A stretch of 47,644 nt of DNA from Xylophilus ampelinus (lineage in GTDB: Bacteria; Pseudomonadota; Gammaproteobacteria; Burkholderiales; Burkholderiaceae_C). Made by a program: the position numbers and the translations under genes. The DNA lies in NCBI RefSeq assembly GCF_901875635.1, contig NZ_CABFMN010000109.1, positions 1 to 47,644 on the forward strand, written 5' to 3'. Positions 17,340-25,847 of this stretch are shown here, in pieces (within the stretch, counting starts at the first letter, position 1; each line of letters starts with the position of its first letter). Below the pieces are notes generated by a model. That model worked only from the letters and a program-made list of their open reading frames with translations, made no database searches and was not told the DNA's origin.

Positions 17340-18232
17340 ACGTCCGTTACCGTCCCCCCCGCGCCCCCGGCTTCTGGCCGCTGGCAATCGTGTTCGCGCT
17401 GTTCGTCGTGTTCATGTACGGGCCGATGTTCACGATCTTCGTGCTGAGCTTTCAGGGGCCGGAGGGTGGCCTCACGTTTCCGATGCGCGGGGTGTCGCTG
17501 CACTGGTTCCACAAGCTGGCCGAGGGGCTGGGCACGGTCGACATCGGTGCGGCCTTCCGGCGCTCGCTGATGCTGGGGGCGGTGGTGATGGCGTTCACCG
17601 TCGTGCTCTCGGTGCTCGCAGGGCTGGCCTTCCGCAAGCGGCTCAAAGGGGGTGACGCGCTGTTCTACGTCGCCGTGGCCAGCCTCATCATGCCGTCGAT
17701 CATCGTGTCGCTGGGCATCGGCCTGCAGTTCCGCCTGCTCGATACCGGCATCAAGTCGGCCCTCACGGCGATGGGCGCCGAAGGCACGCTGGAAAACTAC
17801 GGCACCGCCCTGGGTCTGCTCACCTCGGCGCTGGGCGCGCACCTCACCTGGACGCTGCCCTTCGGGCTGCTGATCATGTTCGCGGTGTTCAACCGCTTCA
17901 ACCCGGCCTACGAGGAAGCCGCGCGCGACCTCGGCGCCACGCCCTGGCAGAGCTTCCGGCACGTCGTGCTGCCGCTCATCGGCCCGTCGGTGATCGGCAT
18001 CGGCATGTTCGGCTTCACCCTCAGCTGGGACGAGATCGCGCGCACCTCGCAGGCCATCGGCGACGTCAACACGCTGCCGCTCGAACTGCAGGGCCTCACC
18101 TCGACCGTGACCACGCCCTCGATCTACGCGCTGGGCACGGTCACGACCATCGTCTCCTTCGCGGTGATGGGTGTGGCCCTGGGCAGCGCGGCGCTGCTGG
18201 GGCGCCGCGCCTCGAAGAAGCGCGGAGGCTGA
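17336..18232 (+). CDS. ABC transporter permease, PotC-like
   Basis: 298 residues from ATG 17336 (MNVRYRPPRAPGFW), with six membrane helices (first FWPLAIVFALFVVFMYGPMF). The EAA loop is EEAARDLGATPWQSFRHVVL. It is the second half of the permease pair. No Shine-Dalgarno precedes the start; the ATG overlaps the stop of the small frame that runs through repeat copy B. The C-terminus ends in a basic stretch (RRASKKRGG). Confidence 0.9.
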   Translation: MNVRYRPPRAPGFWPLAIVFALFVVFMYGPMFTIFVLSFQGPEGGLTFPMRGVSLHWFHKLAEGLGTVDIGAAFRRSLMLGAVVMAFTVVLSVLAGLAFRKRLKGGDALFYVAVASLIMPSIIVSLGIGLQFRLLDTGIKSALTAMGAEGTLENYGTALGLLTSALGAHLTWTLPFGLLIMFAVFNRFNPAYEEAARDLGATPWQSFRHVVLPLIGPSVIGIGMFGFTLSWDEIARTSQAIGDVNTLPLELQGLTSTVTTPSIYALGTVTTIVSFAVMGVALGSAALLGRRASKKRGG

Positions 18233-18235
18233 ATT

Positions 18236-18411
18236 GAAAGGCAGGCAGCCGAACGCAGACGGCGCAAAGGATTCGCAGACGGCGCAGAAGAAAGCCATCA
18301 AGGATTTCCCCGAATCTTTCTGCGCTCCTTGCGAGATCTCCGCGCCCTCTGCGCTCGGCCGCGCGGCTTCATTCCTCGGTGTCGCGGCGTCACTGAATAA
18401 AAAGAGCTGAC
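18236..18411. repeat. Large palindromic repeat, copy C, before the racemase-family gene
   Basis: The left arm starts GGCAGCCGAACGCAGACGGC (18244 on). The right arm is CGCGCCCTCTGCGCTCGGCC (18341-18360) and pairs imperfectly. This copy is more diverged than A and B. A frame from TTG 18234 stays open through it to TGA 18408-18410, one base before the next gene's ATG. Confidence 0.8.
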
Positions 18412-19143
18412 ATGCCTTTGCTGCTGGTCATCAATCCCAACACCTCGACCAGCGTCAGTGCCTTGCTGCAACATCACGTGAAGGCCGCGACCGGTGCGGG
18501 CATCGACGTGCGTACCCTCACCGCCCGCTTCGGGGCGCCCTACATCGCTTCGGAGGCAAGCTACGCGGTCGCGCAGCACACGGTGCTCGACGCGTGGGCC
18601 GTGGCGAAGGCGCAGGGCCTGGCGGTCGATGCGGTCCTCATCGGCTGCTTCGGCGACCCGGGGCTGTTCGCGCTGCGCGAAGGCGCGGGAGTTCCCGTGA
18701 GCGGGCTGGCCGAAGCGTCCTTCCTCGCCGCAGCGCGGCACGGACGTTACGCCATCGTCACCGGCGGCGAACGCTGGAAGCCGATGCTCGAGCGTCTGGC
18801 GCATGCGCTCGGCCAGGGCGAGTCGCTGGCCGGCGTGCACACCGTGGCGCCCTCGGGCGCGCAACTCGCCGCCGACCCGGCCGGCGCTCGGGCCTTGCTT
18901 GCCGAGGCCTGTCGCGAGGCCGCGGAGCGATTCGATGCCGATGCCGTGATTCTTGGCGGCGCCGGGCTTGCCGGCATGGGCGCAGACATCGCGCCGCAGG
19001 TGCCGGTGCCGCTGGTGGACAGTGTGCAGGCTGGCGCACGGTGGGCGCAGGATGCCCTGGCGCGCCCGGCCGCCCTGGCACCCGGCAGCGGTTTCGGGGT
19101 GCCATGGCAGAACGTGTCGTGGGAGCTGGTCGCGTTGTCCTGA
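18412..19143 (+). CDS. Asp/Glu (hydantoin) racemase-family protein with only one catalytic Cys
   Basis: 243 residues. The family start INPNTS and the first catalytic cysteine, Cys79 in IGCFGDPGL, are present. The second half-motif, normally LGCAGM, reads LGGAGLAG, so the second cysteine (position 183) is glycine. Two-cysteine members racemise hydantoins, allantoin or amino acids by a two-base mechanism. A one-cysteine form recalls arylmalonate decarboxylase and suggests decarboxylation, isomerisation or one-base chemistry. Position at the end of the ABC operon suggests it acts on the imported compound. The precise reaction is unknown. Confidence 0.8.
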   Translation: MPLLLVINPNTSTSVSALLQHHVKAATGAGIDVRTLTARFGAPYIASEASYAVAQHTVLDAWAVAKAQGLAVDAVLIGCFGDPGLFALREGAGVPVSGLAEASFLAAARHGRYAIVTGGERWKPMLERLAHALGQGESLAGVHTVAPSGAQLAADPAGARALLAEACREAAERFDADAVILGGAGLAGMGADIAPQVPVPLVDSVQAGARWAQDALARPAALAPGSGFGVPWQNVSWELVALS

Positions 19144-19174
19144 CGGGCGCCCGCCGCTCCCCGCCCGCTACTCG

Positions 19175-19498
19175 TTATTTCGGCGTTCCGCCCGGCATCG
19201 GCTTGGGCTTGCCAGGGCGGCGGGTGTCGCGCGTCTCCGCGCGGCGTTCGCCCGCGACGGCCGCGCGGTCGGTGCCGATGGCGCCACCCTCGGGGGTGCG
19301 CGGCTCGTCGCCGGCCGGCGGGCGCACCTGGCCCTGCGGCCGTGCTGCCTTGCGAGCTTCCGCGGCGTTCTCGCTGCGGCCGCCGGCAATGCCGGGGGTG
19401 TTGGGCGGCACTGCGGCGCCAGGGGGGTTCGATTGCGCGTAGGCGCCGGCGGCGACGCAGAGGGTGCCCACGAGGGCAAGCAGGCGATGGGTGTGCAT
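19175..19498 (-). CDS. Small secreted Pro/Arg-rich protein of unknown function
   Basis: 107 residues from ATG 19498, with GGAG about 8 bases upstream. A clear signal peptide (MHTHRLLALVGTLCVAAGAYAQ) is followed by a disordered, Pro-, Gly-, Ala- and Arg-rich chain ending KPKPMPGGTPK. No domain was recognised. It is convergent with the racemase-family gene, 31 bases away. A lone gene of this kind is common in Comamonadaceae; no function is proposed. Confidence 0.6.
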   Translation of the reverse strand: MHTHRLLALVGTLCVAAGAYAQSNPPGAAVPPNTPGIAGGRSENAAEARKAARPQGQVRPPAGDEPRTPEGGAIGTDRAAVAGERRAETRDTRRPGKPKPMPGGTPK

Positions 19499-19719
19499 GA
19501 AGACTCCGGAAGAATGCGCCCGCCAACGCCGGCGAGCGAGCCTCCACATTGGCATCTCCGGCGGAGGGCGACGTAGGACGTTGCGCCCATTCCGTGCGGC
19601 CGCTTCCCTCCGACGCTGGAAGGTTGGCGCCCGCGCGGGTCGCGTGTCGGCCGGGAGGCATCGCTTGCCGGGGTGCGCGCCGGCAGTCCGGGCACGGGGC
19701 GGCTCGTCACAGTGCCGGC

Positions 19720-20796
19720 ATGCAGTACCCCACGATCCGCAAGGGCCAGGCGCCCGGCCACCTCGATCGCAGCGAGTTCCACCTGCGCTTCATGCAGCCC
19801 TTCCAGGACCCGGCCTTCGGCGCCGAGGCCGATGCGCTTGCTCGTCTCGAGGCCATCGCCTGGGACGCCTACGACGAAGGCCGAAAGTCGCCCGTCACGC
19901 GCCGAGCCGGGCCTGGCTACGCCGATCCCGACTACGAGCTCTCGGTCGACTGGCTGGAGGCCAAGGCCCGCCTGGACGCCGCGCAGGCCGCATGGGGCCG
20001 GCCCGAGACGCGTTCGCGCGTGCTGCTGGTCAACGGCTCGCCACGCAACGATGGCACCTGCCCCGGCGAGGTGTCCAAGACCTGGCGCATGGCGCAGATG
20101 GCGCAGCAGACGCTGGAGGTGGCGGGCATCGAGGTCGACCTGCTCGACCTCAGCCTGGTGACCTCCGAGTACGGCCGGCAGATCCACCCGTGCAAGGGCT
20201 GCGTCTCCACCGCCATGCCGCTGTGCCACTGGCCCTGCAGTTGCTACCCCAACCATTCGCTGCGCCAGACCGGCGACTGGATGAACGAGATCTACGAGCG
20301 CTGGGTTGCGGCCCACGGCGTGATCGTGCTCACGCCCACCCACTGGTACCAAGCCACGAGTCCGCTCAAGCTGATGATCGACAGGCTGGTGTGCGCCGAT
20401 GGCGGCAATCCCGACCCGACCACCACCCACGGCAAGAAGCCCGAAGAGGCCAAGGCGCTGGAGCTGCAGGGCTGGGACTTTCCCAAGCATCTCGACGGTC
20501 GCGTGTACGGCCTCGTCGTGCACGGCGACGTGGCTGGCATCGAGAGCCTGCGCCGCAACCTCAGCGACTGGCTCGACTGGATGGGCCTGGTCGACGCCGG
20601 CCAACAGGCACGGCTGGATCGCTACCTCGGCTACTACGAACCCTATGCCACCAGCCACGACACGCTCGATGCCGACGAGGCGCTGCAGCAGGAGGTGCGC
20701 AACGTCGCTCAGGCGGTGGCCAACGCGGTTGGCGAGCTGCGCGCCGGCCGCCTGAGCGTGCCCGACCGGAGCTTGAGGCGCCCGCGGCCCAAGTGA
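19720..20796 (+). CDS. Flavodoxin-fold NAD(P)H-dependent oxidoreductase
   Basis: 358 residues from ATG 19720 (MQYPTIRKG). About 90 N-terminal residues precede a flavodoxin-like domain with the FMN-binding loop VLLVNGSPRNDGTC, LTPTHWYQATSPLKLMIDR and a third loop YGLVVHGDVAG. A cysteine-rich insert (CKGCVSTAMPLCHWPCSC, about residues 157-174) is unlike plain quinone reductases. It could bind metal or an iron-sulfur cluster, as in iron-sulfur flavoproteins. A cytoplasmic redox role is probable; the substrate is unknown. It appears to be a single-gene unit. The start lacks a strong Shine-Dalgarno. Confidence 0.78.
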   Translation: MQYPTIRKGQAPGHLDRSEFHLRFMQPFQDPAFGAEADALARLEAIAWDAYDEGRKSPVTRRAGPGYADPDYELSVDWLEAKARLDAAQAAWGRPETRSRVLLVNGSPRNDGTCPGEVSKTWRMAQMAQQTLEVAGIEVDLLDLSLVTSEYGRQIHPCKGCVSTAMPLCHWPCSCYPNHSLRQTGDWMNEIYERWVAAHGVIVLTPTHWYQATSPLKLMIDRLVCADGGNPDPTTTHGKKPEEAKALELQGWDFPKHLDGRVYGLVVHGDVAGIESLRRNLSDWLDWMGLVDAGQQARLDRYLGYYEPYATSHDTLDADEALQQEVRNVAQAVANAVGELRAGRLSVPDRSLRRPRPK

Positions 20797-20947
20797 GCGG
20801 CGCGGCCGCGTCCATTCACGGCATCTTTACCTTCGATCACGCCGCGTTGACCCGGTCCTCACGGCCGCGACATTCGCGCCTTCCACACTCCGTCTCACCT
20901 GCTGCACTCTTCACCGCGGCAGCATTTCCACGAAAGGAAGGACTCGC

Positions 20948-21520
20948 ATGATCTCTCTTCGCCAACGGATGGTCTGGGCCGGTGTGATGGCCTCTGCCGC
21001 TTTCGCCGCGTCCGCACAGACGCCGCCTCCCGCCAACGTGCCGCTGTCCGCCACCCAGGCCCAAGCCGCGGCGACCCCTGCGGATGCCAATGCCAAGCCG
21101 CGCATGGAGCACAGGAAAAACTTCGCGCAGCGCTTCGAGCGCATGCAGCAGCACCGCGCCCAGCGCCTCGCGGCACTGAAGGACAAGCTGCAACTCAGCG
21201 CGCAGCAACAAGGCGCGTGGACCAGCTACACCACGGCGCTGCAGCCGCCCGCCATGCCCAAGCCCGAGGACCGCGCGGCACGCCGCGCGGAATTCGAGAA
21301 GCTGAGGACACCCGAGCGCATCGATCGCATGCAGGCCCGGCAGGCCGAACGCAGCGCGATGTTCGCCAAGCGCGCCGATGCGACCAAGGCCTTCTACGCG
21401 CAGCTCACGCCTGCGCAGCAGAAGACCTTCGACGCCGAGAGCCTGCGCATGGGTCCGCGCGGCCACGGCCCCCGCGGCCATCGCCCGCACGGTGAGGGCC
21501 AGGCGCCAGCCAAGGGCTGA
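20948..21520 (+). CDS. Spy/CpxP-like periplasmic chaperone (LTXXQ family)
   Basis: 190 residues from ATG 20948 behind AGGAAGGA. The signal peptide ends near AASAQ. The mature chain is basic and helical with two LTxxQ-like motifs, LSAQQQGAW and LTPAQQKTF, the hallmark of Spy/CpxP proteins, and a His/Gly/Arg-rich tail (GPRGHGPRGHRPHGEG) that could bind metal. Spy and CpxP act in the periplasm on unfolded proteins and in envelope-stress feedback. A strong terminator follows 38 bases after the stop. Confidence 0.85.
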   Translation: MISLRQRMVWAGVMASAAFAASAQTPPPANVPLSATQAQAAATPADANAKPRMEHRKNFAQRFERMQQHRAQRLAALKDKLQLSAQQQGAWTSYTTALQPPAMPKPEDRAARRAEFEKLRTPERIDRMQARQAERSAMFAKRADATKAFYAQLTPAQQKTFDAESLRMGPRGHGPRGHRPHGEGQAPAKG

Positions 21521-21558
21521 GCCTCGGATCGGCCTCCGTGGGGCCTCATCGGCACAGG

Positions 21559-21590
21559 CCCGCCGCGCTTCATGCGCGGCGGGTTTTTTT
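21559..21590 (+). terminator. Rho-independent terminator of the Spy-like gene
   Basis: Stem CCCGCCGCGC / GCGCGGCGGG, loop TTCAT, followed by seven T. Confidence 0.95.
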
Positions 21591-21618
21591 GTGCACGAGG
21601 GGTGCCTTCTGCGAGGCC

Positions 21619-21644
21619 AAAAAAAGCAGCGCCGAAGCGCTGCT
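21619..21644 (-). terminator. Rho-independent terminator facing the previous one
   Basis: On the minus strand: AGCAGCGC-TTCG-GCGCTGCT followed by a T-run. It ends the 21684-22106 gene and forms a convergent terminator pair with the site at 21559. Confidence 0.93.
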
Positions 21645-21683
21645 CGTATCGGTCGGTGCGGGGCTTGCGGCCGAGCGCCGAGG

Positions 21684-22106
21684 TCACTTGGGCGTGCCGG
21701 TCGAGTCGATCGGGTTGGTCGCCACGTCCGGGCGCTCGCCCGTGTAGCCGAACGGGCGAGGCTGGTGCAGCGCTTCCTGGCGCACCTCGGCGCGCGTGCG
21801 CTCGCCCACCTGGGGCGTGGTGTTGGGCTGGTTGTTGCGCATGGTGCTGGCCTCGCCGCCCGGCGTGTTGGTATTGGCCTGGTTGTGGTTGTTCCACACC
21901 GCGCCCATGCGCACGCCGTCGCGCGAATTGGGCTGGCTGTAGTCGGGGCGCTGCGGGGGGTTGGGCACACCGGCAGGCGTCATCGTGCTGGCCTGGCCCG
22001 CCACGCCGGGCTGGGTGGCAGGCACCGAGGTCGTCTGTGCGCTGGCTGCGGCCGATGCGGCCAGCAGGCCGGCGGCGACGAGTGCGGAAAGGGTGTTGGG
22101 CGTCAT
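21684..22106 (-). CDS. Secreted Asn/Pro/Gln-rich protein of unknown function
   Basis: 140 residues from ATG 22106, with AGGAG 8 bases upstream. The signal peptide ends near AASAQ. The mature chain is polar and low-complexity (TNTPGGEASTMRNNQPNTTP) with a short conserved-looking stretch RTRAEVRQEALHQP that recalls DUF4148-type periplasmic proteins, and ends NPIDSTGTPK. It is probably periplasmic. No enzymatic motif was seen. It has its own terminator. Confidence 0.65.
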   Translation of the reverse strand: MTPNTLSALVAAGLLAASAAASAQTTSVPATQPGVAGQASTMTPAGVPNPPQRPDYSQPNSRDGVRMGAVWNNHNQANTNTPGGEASTMRNNQPNTTPQVGERTRAEVRQEALHQPRPFGYTGERPDVATNPIDSTGTPK

Positions 22107-22219
22107 GCAAGGCTCCTGTGAGGTTGGACGAGGGTGCCGCTCGTGGCGCTGGCCGCGGCACCGGAAGAACTTCAACTTAGGAGCCGGTTCCACGCGCGCC
22201 TGTCGGGACGCGCGGCGCG

Positions 22220-22300
22220 CGGCTGTAGGAGCGCCACGCACCGCCCTGGGCGGCATCCGCGAAATTCGGACGGCAAGAAGCTGACACCTTCCTACAGCCG
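22220..22300. promoter_or_regulatory. 11-base inverted repeat upstream of the ybhP-like gene
   Basis: CGGCTGTAGGA at 22220-22230 is perfectly inverted at 22290-22300 (TCCTACAGCCG), 59 bases apart, ending 30 bases before the start at 22331. It could be a paired operator or a long stem in the leader RNA. Confidence 0.4.
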
Positions 22301-22330
22301 CAACCCGGACGGCCCCGTACAAATCGCAGG

Positions 22331-23125
22331 GTGGCACTCCTTTCCGAACCCCATCTGCCGCTGGCCGCCGCCGCGCCACCCAAGTCGCTCAAGGTGATGA
22401 CGGTGAACACCCACAAGGGCTTCACGGCGTTGAACCGCAAGTTCATCCTGCCCGAGTTGCGCGAGGCCGTGCGCACGGTCGGGGCCGACGTCGTCTTCCT
22501 CCAGGAGGTGCTGGGCACGCACTCGCGGCACCAGAAGAAGGTCGACAACTGGCCGGAGGCGCCGCACTACGAATTCCTGGCCGACACCATGTGGCCGCAG
22601 TTTGCCTACGGGCGCAACGCGGTGTACCCGCGTGGCCACCATGGCAACGCGGTGCTGTCGAAATTCCCCATCGTGCACCACCGCAACCACGACGTGTCGG
22701 TGGCCGGCCCCGAGAAGCGCGGCCTGCTGCATTGCGTGCTGCGCCTGCCGGGCCGCACCGTGGATGTGCACGTGATCTGCGCGCACCTGGGCCTGGCCGA
22801 GGCGCATCGGCAGCAGCAGCTGGAGCTGTTGTGCCACATCGTGCGCGACGAGGTGCCTGCCGATGCGCCGCTGGTCGTGGCCGGCGACTTCAACGACTGG
22901 CGCAGTCGCGCACACGAGGTGCTGGAGCAAGGCGCCGGCCTGCGCGAAGTGTTCAAGCACGCCAACGGCCGCGCCGCGAAGACTTTCCCGTCGCGCTTCC
23001 CGATGCTGCCGCTGGACCGCATCTACGTGCGCAACGCGGGGGCGCACGCGCCGGTGGTGCTGCCGCGCCAACCGTGGTCGCATCTTTCGGACCATGCACC
23101 GCTGGTCGCGGAGATCGATCTGTGA
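22331..23125 (+). CDS. ybhP: Endonuclease/exonuclease/phosphatase-family protein, YbhP-like
   Basis: 264 residues from GTG 22331. The next ATG (22397) would delete the first strand, [14 protein letters not shown]-fold active-site motifs are [35 protein letters not shown] and SDHAPL. It is a metal-dependent phosphodiesterase or phosphatase. In Escherichia coli the orthologous position is ybhP, directly before clsB and ybhN; the same order here supports the name. It probably works on lipid headgroups or related phosphodiesters, but the substrate is not established. Confidence 0.85.
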   Translation: MALLSEPHLPLAAAAPPKSLKVMTVNTHKGFTALNRKFILPELREAVRTVGADVVFLQEVLGTHSRHQKKVDNWPEAPHYEFLADTMWPQFAYGRNAVYPRGHHGNAVLSKFPIVHHRNHDVSVAGPEKRGLLHCVLRLPGRTVDVHVICAHLGLAEAHRQQQLELLCHIVRDEVPADAPLVVAGDFNDWRSRAHEVLEQGAGLREVFKHANGRAAKTFPSRFPMLPLDRIYVRNAGAHAPVVLPRQPWSHLSDHAPLVAEIDL

Positions 23126-23147
23126 ACGACAAGACGGGAGCACACCC

Positions 23148-24395
23148 ATGAGCGGACGCCGCTGGTACGCCGGCAACCAAGTCGAACTGCTGGAAAACGG
23201 CGAAGCCTTCTTCCCGCGCGTGTTCGAGGCCATCCGCGCCGCCGAGCGCGAGGTGATCGTCGAGACCTTCATCCTGTTCGAGGACAAGATCGGGAAAGGC
23301 CTGCATGCGGCGCTGTGCGAGGCCGCGCGCCGCGGCGTCAAGGTCGACCTGATGATCGACGGCTTCGGTTCGCCCGACCTGTCGGCCGAGTTTCTCGACA
23401 GCCTGGGGCAGGCCGGGGTGCGCGTGCGCGTGTTCGACCCGGGCTCACGCTTCCTGGGCCAGCGGCTTAACGTCTTCCGCCGCATGCACCGCAAGATCGT
23501 CGTCATCGACGGCCTGCGCGCCTTCGTCGGCGGCATCAACTACTCGGCCGACCATGTGATGGACTTCGGCCCCAAAGCCAAGCAGGACTACGCGGTCGAG
23601 CTCACGGGGCCGGTGGTGAGCGAGATCCATCGCTTCGTGCTGCATGCGATCGCGGTGGGCGGCAAGGGCGCGGGCTGGTTCCGCCGCCGCCTGCGCCGCA
23701 CCGCCGACGTGGAGAACGCACCCACCGGCCAGGCCGAAGTGATGTTCGTCACCCGCGACAACCGCCGGCACACGACCGATATCGAGCGCCACTACCGCGC
23801 CGCCATCCGAACCGCGCGGCACCGCATCGTCATCGCCAACGCGTATTTCTTCCCCGGTTACCGGCTCATCAAGGACCTGCGTCGCGCGGCGCGGCGCGGG
23901 GTCGACGTTCGCCTCATCCTGCAGGGCGAGCCCGACATGCCGATCGTGAAGACCGCGGCCAGCATGCTCTACCACCACCTGCTGAACGCGGGCGTGAAGA
24001 TCCACGAGTACTGCGAGCGCCCGCTGCACGGCAAGGTCGCCGTGGTCGACGACGTGTGGAGCACGGTCGGTTCGAGCAATCTCGATCCGCTGAGCCTCTC
24101 GCTCAACCTCGAGGCCAACGTCATCATCCGCGACCGGGACTTCAACCGCGTGCTGACCGAGCGGCTCGACCACCTCATGCGCCACAGCTGCAAGCAGATC
24201 GAGGCCGATGCGTTGGGCGAATGGAGCGGGTGGCGCCTGGTGCGCAGCTTCTTCGTTTTCCACTTCATGCGCTGGTATCCCTCGTGGGCCGGCTGGCTGC
24301 CGCGCCACGCGCCGAGGCTCAAGCCTGCCGTGCCCACGGAGCCGCCGCGCGAGCGCGGCCACGACGGCTCCGTCGCCCAGACCGACGCCGCCTGA
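23148..24395 (+). CDS. clsB: Cardiolipin synthase B
   Basis: 415 residues from ATG 23148, with CGGGAG at 23134-23140. Two phospholipase-D HKD motifs are present: MHRKIVVIDGLRAFVGGINY (about residues 110-129) and LHGKVAVVDDVWSTVGSSN (about residues 292-310). ClsB is a membrane-associated enzyme that makes cardiolipin from phosphatidylglycerol and another phospholipid. It lies 22 bases after ybhP and 20 before ybhN, as in the E. coli ybhPON operon. Confidence 0.93.
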   Translation: MSGRRWYAGNQVELLENGEAFFPRVFEAIRAAEREVIVETFILFEDKIGKGLHAALCEAARRGVKVDLMIDGFGSPDLSAEFLDSLGQAGVRVRVFDPGSRFLGQRLNVFRRMHRKIVVIDGLRAFVGGINYSADHVMDFGPKAKQDYAVELTGPVVSEIHRFVLHAIAVGGKGAGWFRRRLRRTADVENAPTGQAEVMFVTRDNRRHTTDIERHYRAAIRTARHRIVIANAYFFPGYRLIKDLRRAARRGVDVRLILQGEPDMPIVKTAASMLYHHLLNAGVKIHEYCERPLHGKVAVVDDVWSTVGSSNLDPLSLSLNLEANVIIRDRDFNRVLTERLDHLMRHSCKQIEADALGEWSGWRLVRSFFVFHFMRWYPSWAGWLPRHAPRLKPAVPTEPPRERGHDGSVAQTDAA

Positions 24396-24415
24396 GGCGG
24401 CCAACGCGAGCCGCC

Positions 24416-25459
24416 ATGGCGCCCTCCTCCACCGCCGCGCCGACCAGCAACTTGCCCGCGGGCGAGTCGCGCGCGCCGGCCCGCGGGGGACAGCGCCTGC
24501 AGGCCTGGCGCGCGCGGCCGTGGTGGCCCTGGGCCAAACGCCTGGTCGTGCTGAGCTTCCTCGCCTTCGTGGCTGTGCTGCTGGTGAGTCAGGCACGCGC
24601 CATCGAGTGGGCGCAGGTGTTCGCCACCATGCGCGCCTACCCGCTGCGCACACTGTTCGTGGCGGCGGGTCTGGCTGCGCTGAGCCACCTCATCTACGCC
24701 AGCTTCGACCTCGTCGGCCGGCACTACACCGGGCATCGCCTGCCGGTGCCCACGGTGATGGCGATCACCTTCGTGAGCTACGCCTTCAACCTGAACATGG
24801 GCACGATCGTCGGCGCCGTGGGCATGCGGGTGCGCCTGTACTCGCGGCTCGGCCTGGCGCCCGGGCAGATCACGCGCGTGGTCGGCATGAGCATGCTCAC
24901 CAACTGGCTGGGCTACTTCCTGCTGGCCGGGCTGGCCTTCCTGCTGTGGCCGCTGGCCCTGCCCGAGGACTGGCACCTGGGCCGGACCGCCTTGCGCGCA
25001 CTCGGCGCGGGGCTGGTCGCCGTGTCGCTGGCCTACCTGCTCGCCTGTGCCTTCGCGCGCCGGCGCGAGTGGACCGTGCGCGGCCACGAGATCGCGCTGC
25101 CCAGCCTGCGCGTGGCCTTCGTGCAGCTGGCCCTGTCGTGCGCCAACTGGGGCGTGATGGGACTCGCGATGTTCGTGCTGCTGCAGGAGCGCGTGCCCTA
25201 CCCCATGGCGCTGGGCGTGTTGCTGATCGGCGCGGTCGCCGGCCTCATGTCGCGCGTGCCGGCCGGGCTGGGCGTGCTGGAGGCGGTGTTCGTGGCCCTC
25301 CTGGCACCCCCGCTGACGAGTACGGCTCTGATCGCCGCCGTGCTGTGCTACCGCGCCGTGTACTACTGGGCACCGCTCGCCGTCGCGGTGGTGCTCTACC
25401 TGGTCATGGAGGCGCAGGCGCGCCGCCTGGCCACCCATAGCGCGTCGGCGCTGAACTGA
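24416..25459 (+). CDS. ybhN: YbhN/UPF0104 integral membrane protein
   Basis: 347 residues from ATG 24416. After about 40 Pro- and Arg-rich residues there are seven to eight membrane segments (RLVVLSFLAFVAVLLVSQ, TLFVAAGLAALSHLIYASF and so on). The family core is SYAFNLNMGTIVGAVGMRVR and GLMSRVPAGLGVLEAVF, as in the lysylphosphatidylglycerol synthase transmembrane (UPF0104) family. It lacks the MprF aminoacyltransferase domain. A role in lipid transport or modification next to cardiolipin synthesis is inferred. Confidence 0.88.
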   Translation: MAPSSTAAPTSNLPAGESRAPARGGQRLQAWRARPWWPWAKRLVVLSFLAFVAVLLVSQARAIEWAQVFATMRAYPLRTLFVAAGLAALSHLIYASFDLVGRHYTGHRLPVPTVMAITFVSYAFNLNMGTIVGAVGMRVRLYSRLGLAPGQITRVVGMSMLTNWLGYFLLAGLAFLLWPLALPEDWHLGRTALRALGAGLVAVSLAYLLACAFARRREWTVRGHEIALPSLRVAFVQLALSCANWGVMGLAMFVLLQERVPYPMALGVLLIGAVAGLMSRVPAGLGVLEAVFVALLAPPLTSTALIAAVLCYRAVYYWAPLAVAVVLYLVMEAQARRLATHSASALN

Positions 25460-25503
25460 ATCGTGGCCCTTCCGGGCCTTCCCCTCTCTTCCAGGAGACA
25501 ACC

Positions 25504-25788
25504 ATGACCCCTCTGACCCCTCTGACGCCCCTGACCCGTCTTCTCGCCCTCGGCATCACGGCGGCTGCACTCACGGCCTGTGGCAAGAGCGGCAATGACC
25601 CTGCCGCGCCCGCCGCCACACCCCCGGCTGCCGCCTCACCGGGCTCGTCGAGCAGCGCGCCCCACCCGAGCGAACCCACCGGCACCGGCGCGGCCGTCCA
25701 GCCCGTCACGCCAGCACCCGCGCCCGGCTCCGGCGAAGGCGCGCCGGCCTCCAGCGACCCGGCGGGGCAATCGAAGAAGGCGCAGTAG
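25504..25788 (+). CDS. Small Pro/Ala/Ser-rich lipoprotein
   Basis: 94 residues with AGGAGA ahead of the ATG. The lipobox is LTAC with Cys26, giving a lipid anchor. The mature part is low-complexity (Pro, Ala, Ser, Gly). The first codons form an imperfect 9-base repeat encoding LTP three times, a place where length change by slippage is possible. No domain was recognised. A YbhN-end to ATG gap of 44 bases leaves open whether it belongs to the clsB operon. Confidence 0.65.
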   Translation: MTPLTPLTPLTRLLALGITAAALTACGKSGNDPAAPAATPPAAASPGSSSSAPHPSEPTGTGAAVQPVTPAPAPGSGEGAPASSDPAGQSKKAQ

Positions 25789-25831
25789 CGCCCGCTGGGC
25801 GATGGGCGGTGTGGCGTGTACCGTGGAATCA

Positions 25832-25847
25832 CTGTAAATTCATCCAG
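25832..25847 (+). promoter_or_regulatory. LexA-like (SOS) box overlapping the radical-SAM start codon
   Basis: CTGTAAATTCATCCAG matches CTGT-N8-ACAG with one mismatch (C for A), and the outer bases ACTG..CAGT are symmetric. Its last base is the first base of the GTG start. The internal TAAATT could serve as a -10 element, which would give an almost leaderless message. Confidence 0.5.

Noticed and set aside
16111..18411. The three palindromes as a CRISPR array or tandem-repeat array
   Set aside because: The units are about 150 bases, internally inverted and separated by full transporter genes, with no constant spacer length and no cas genes.
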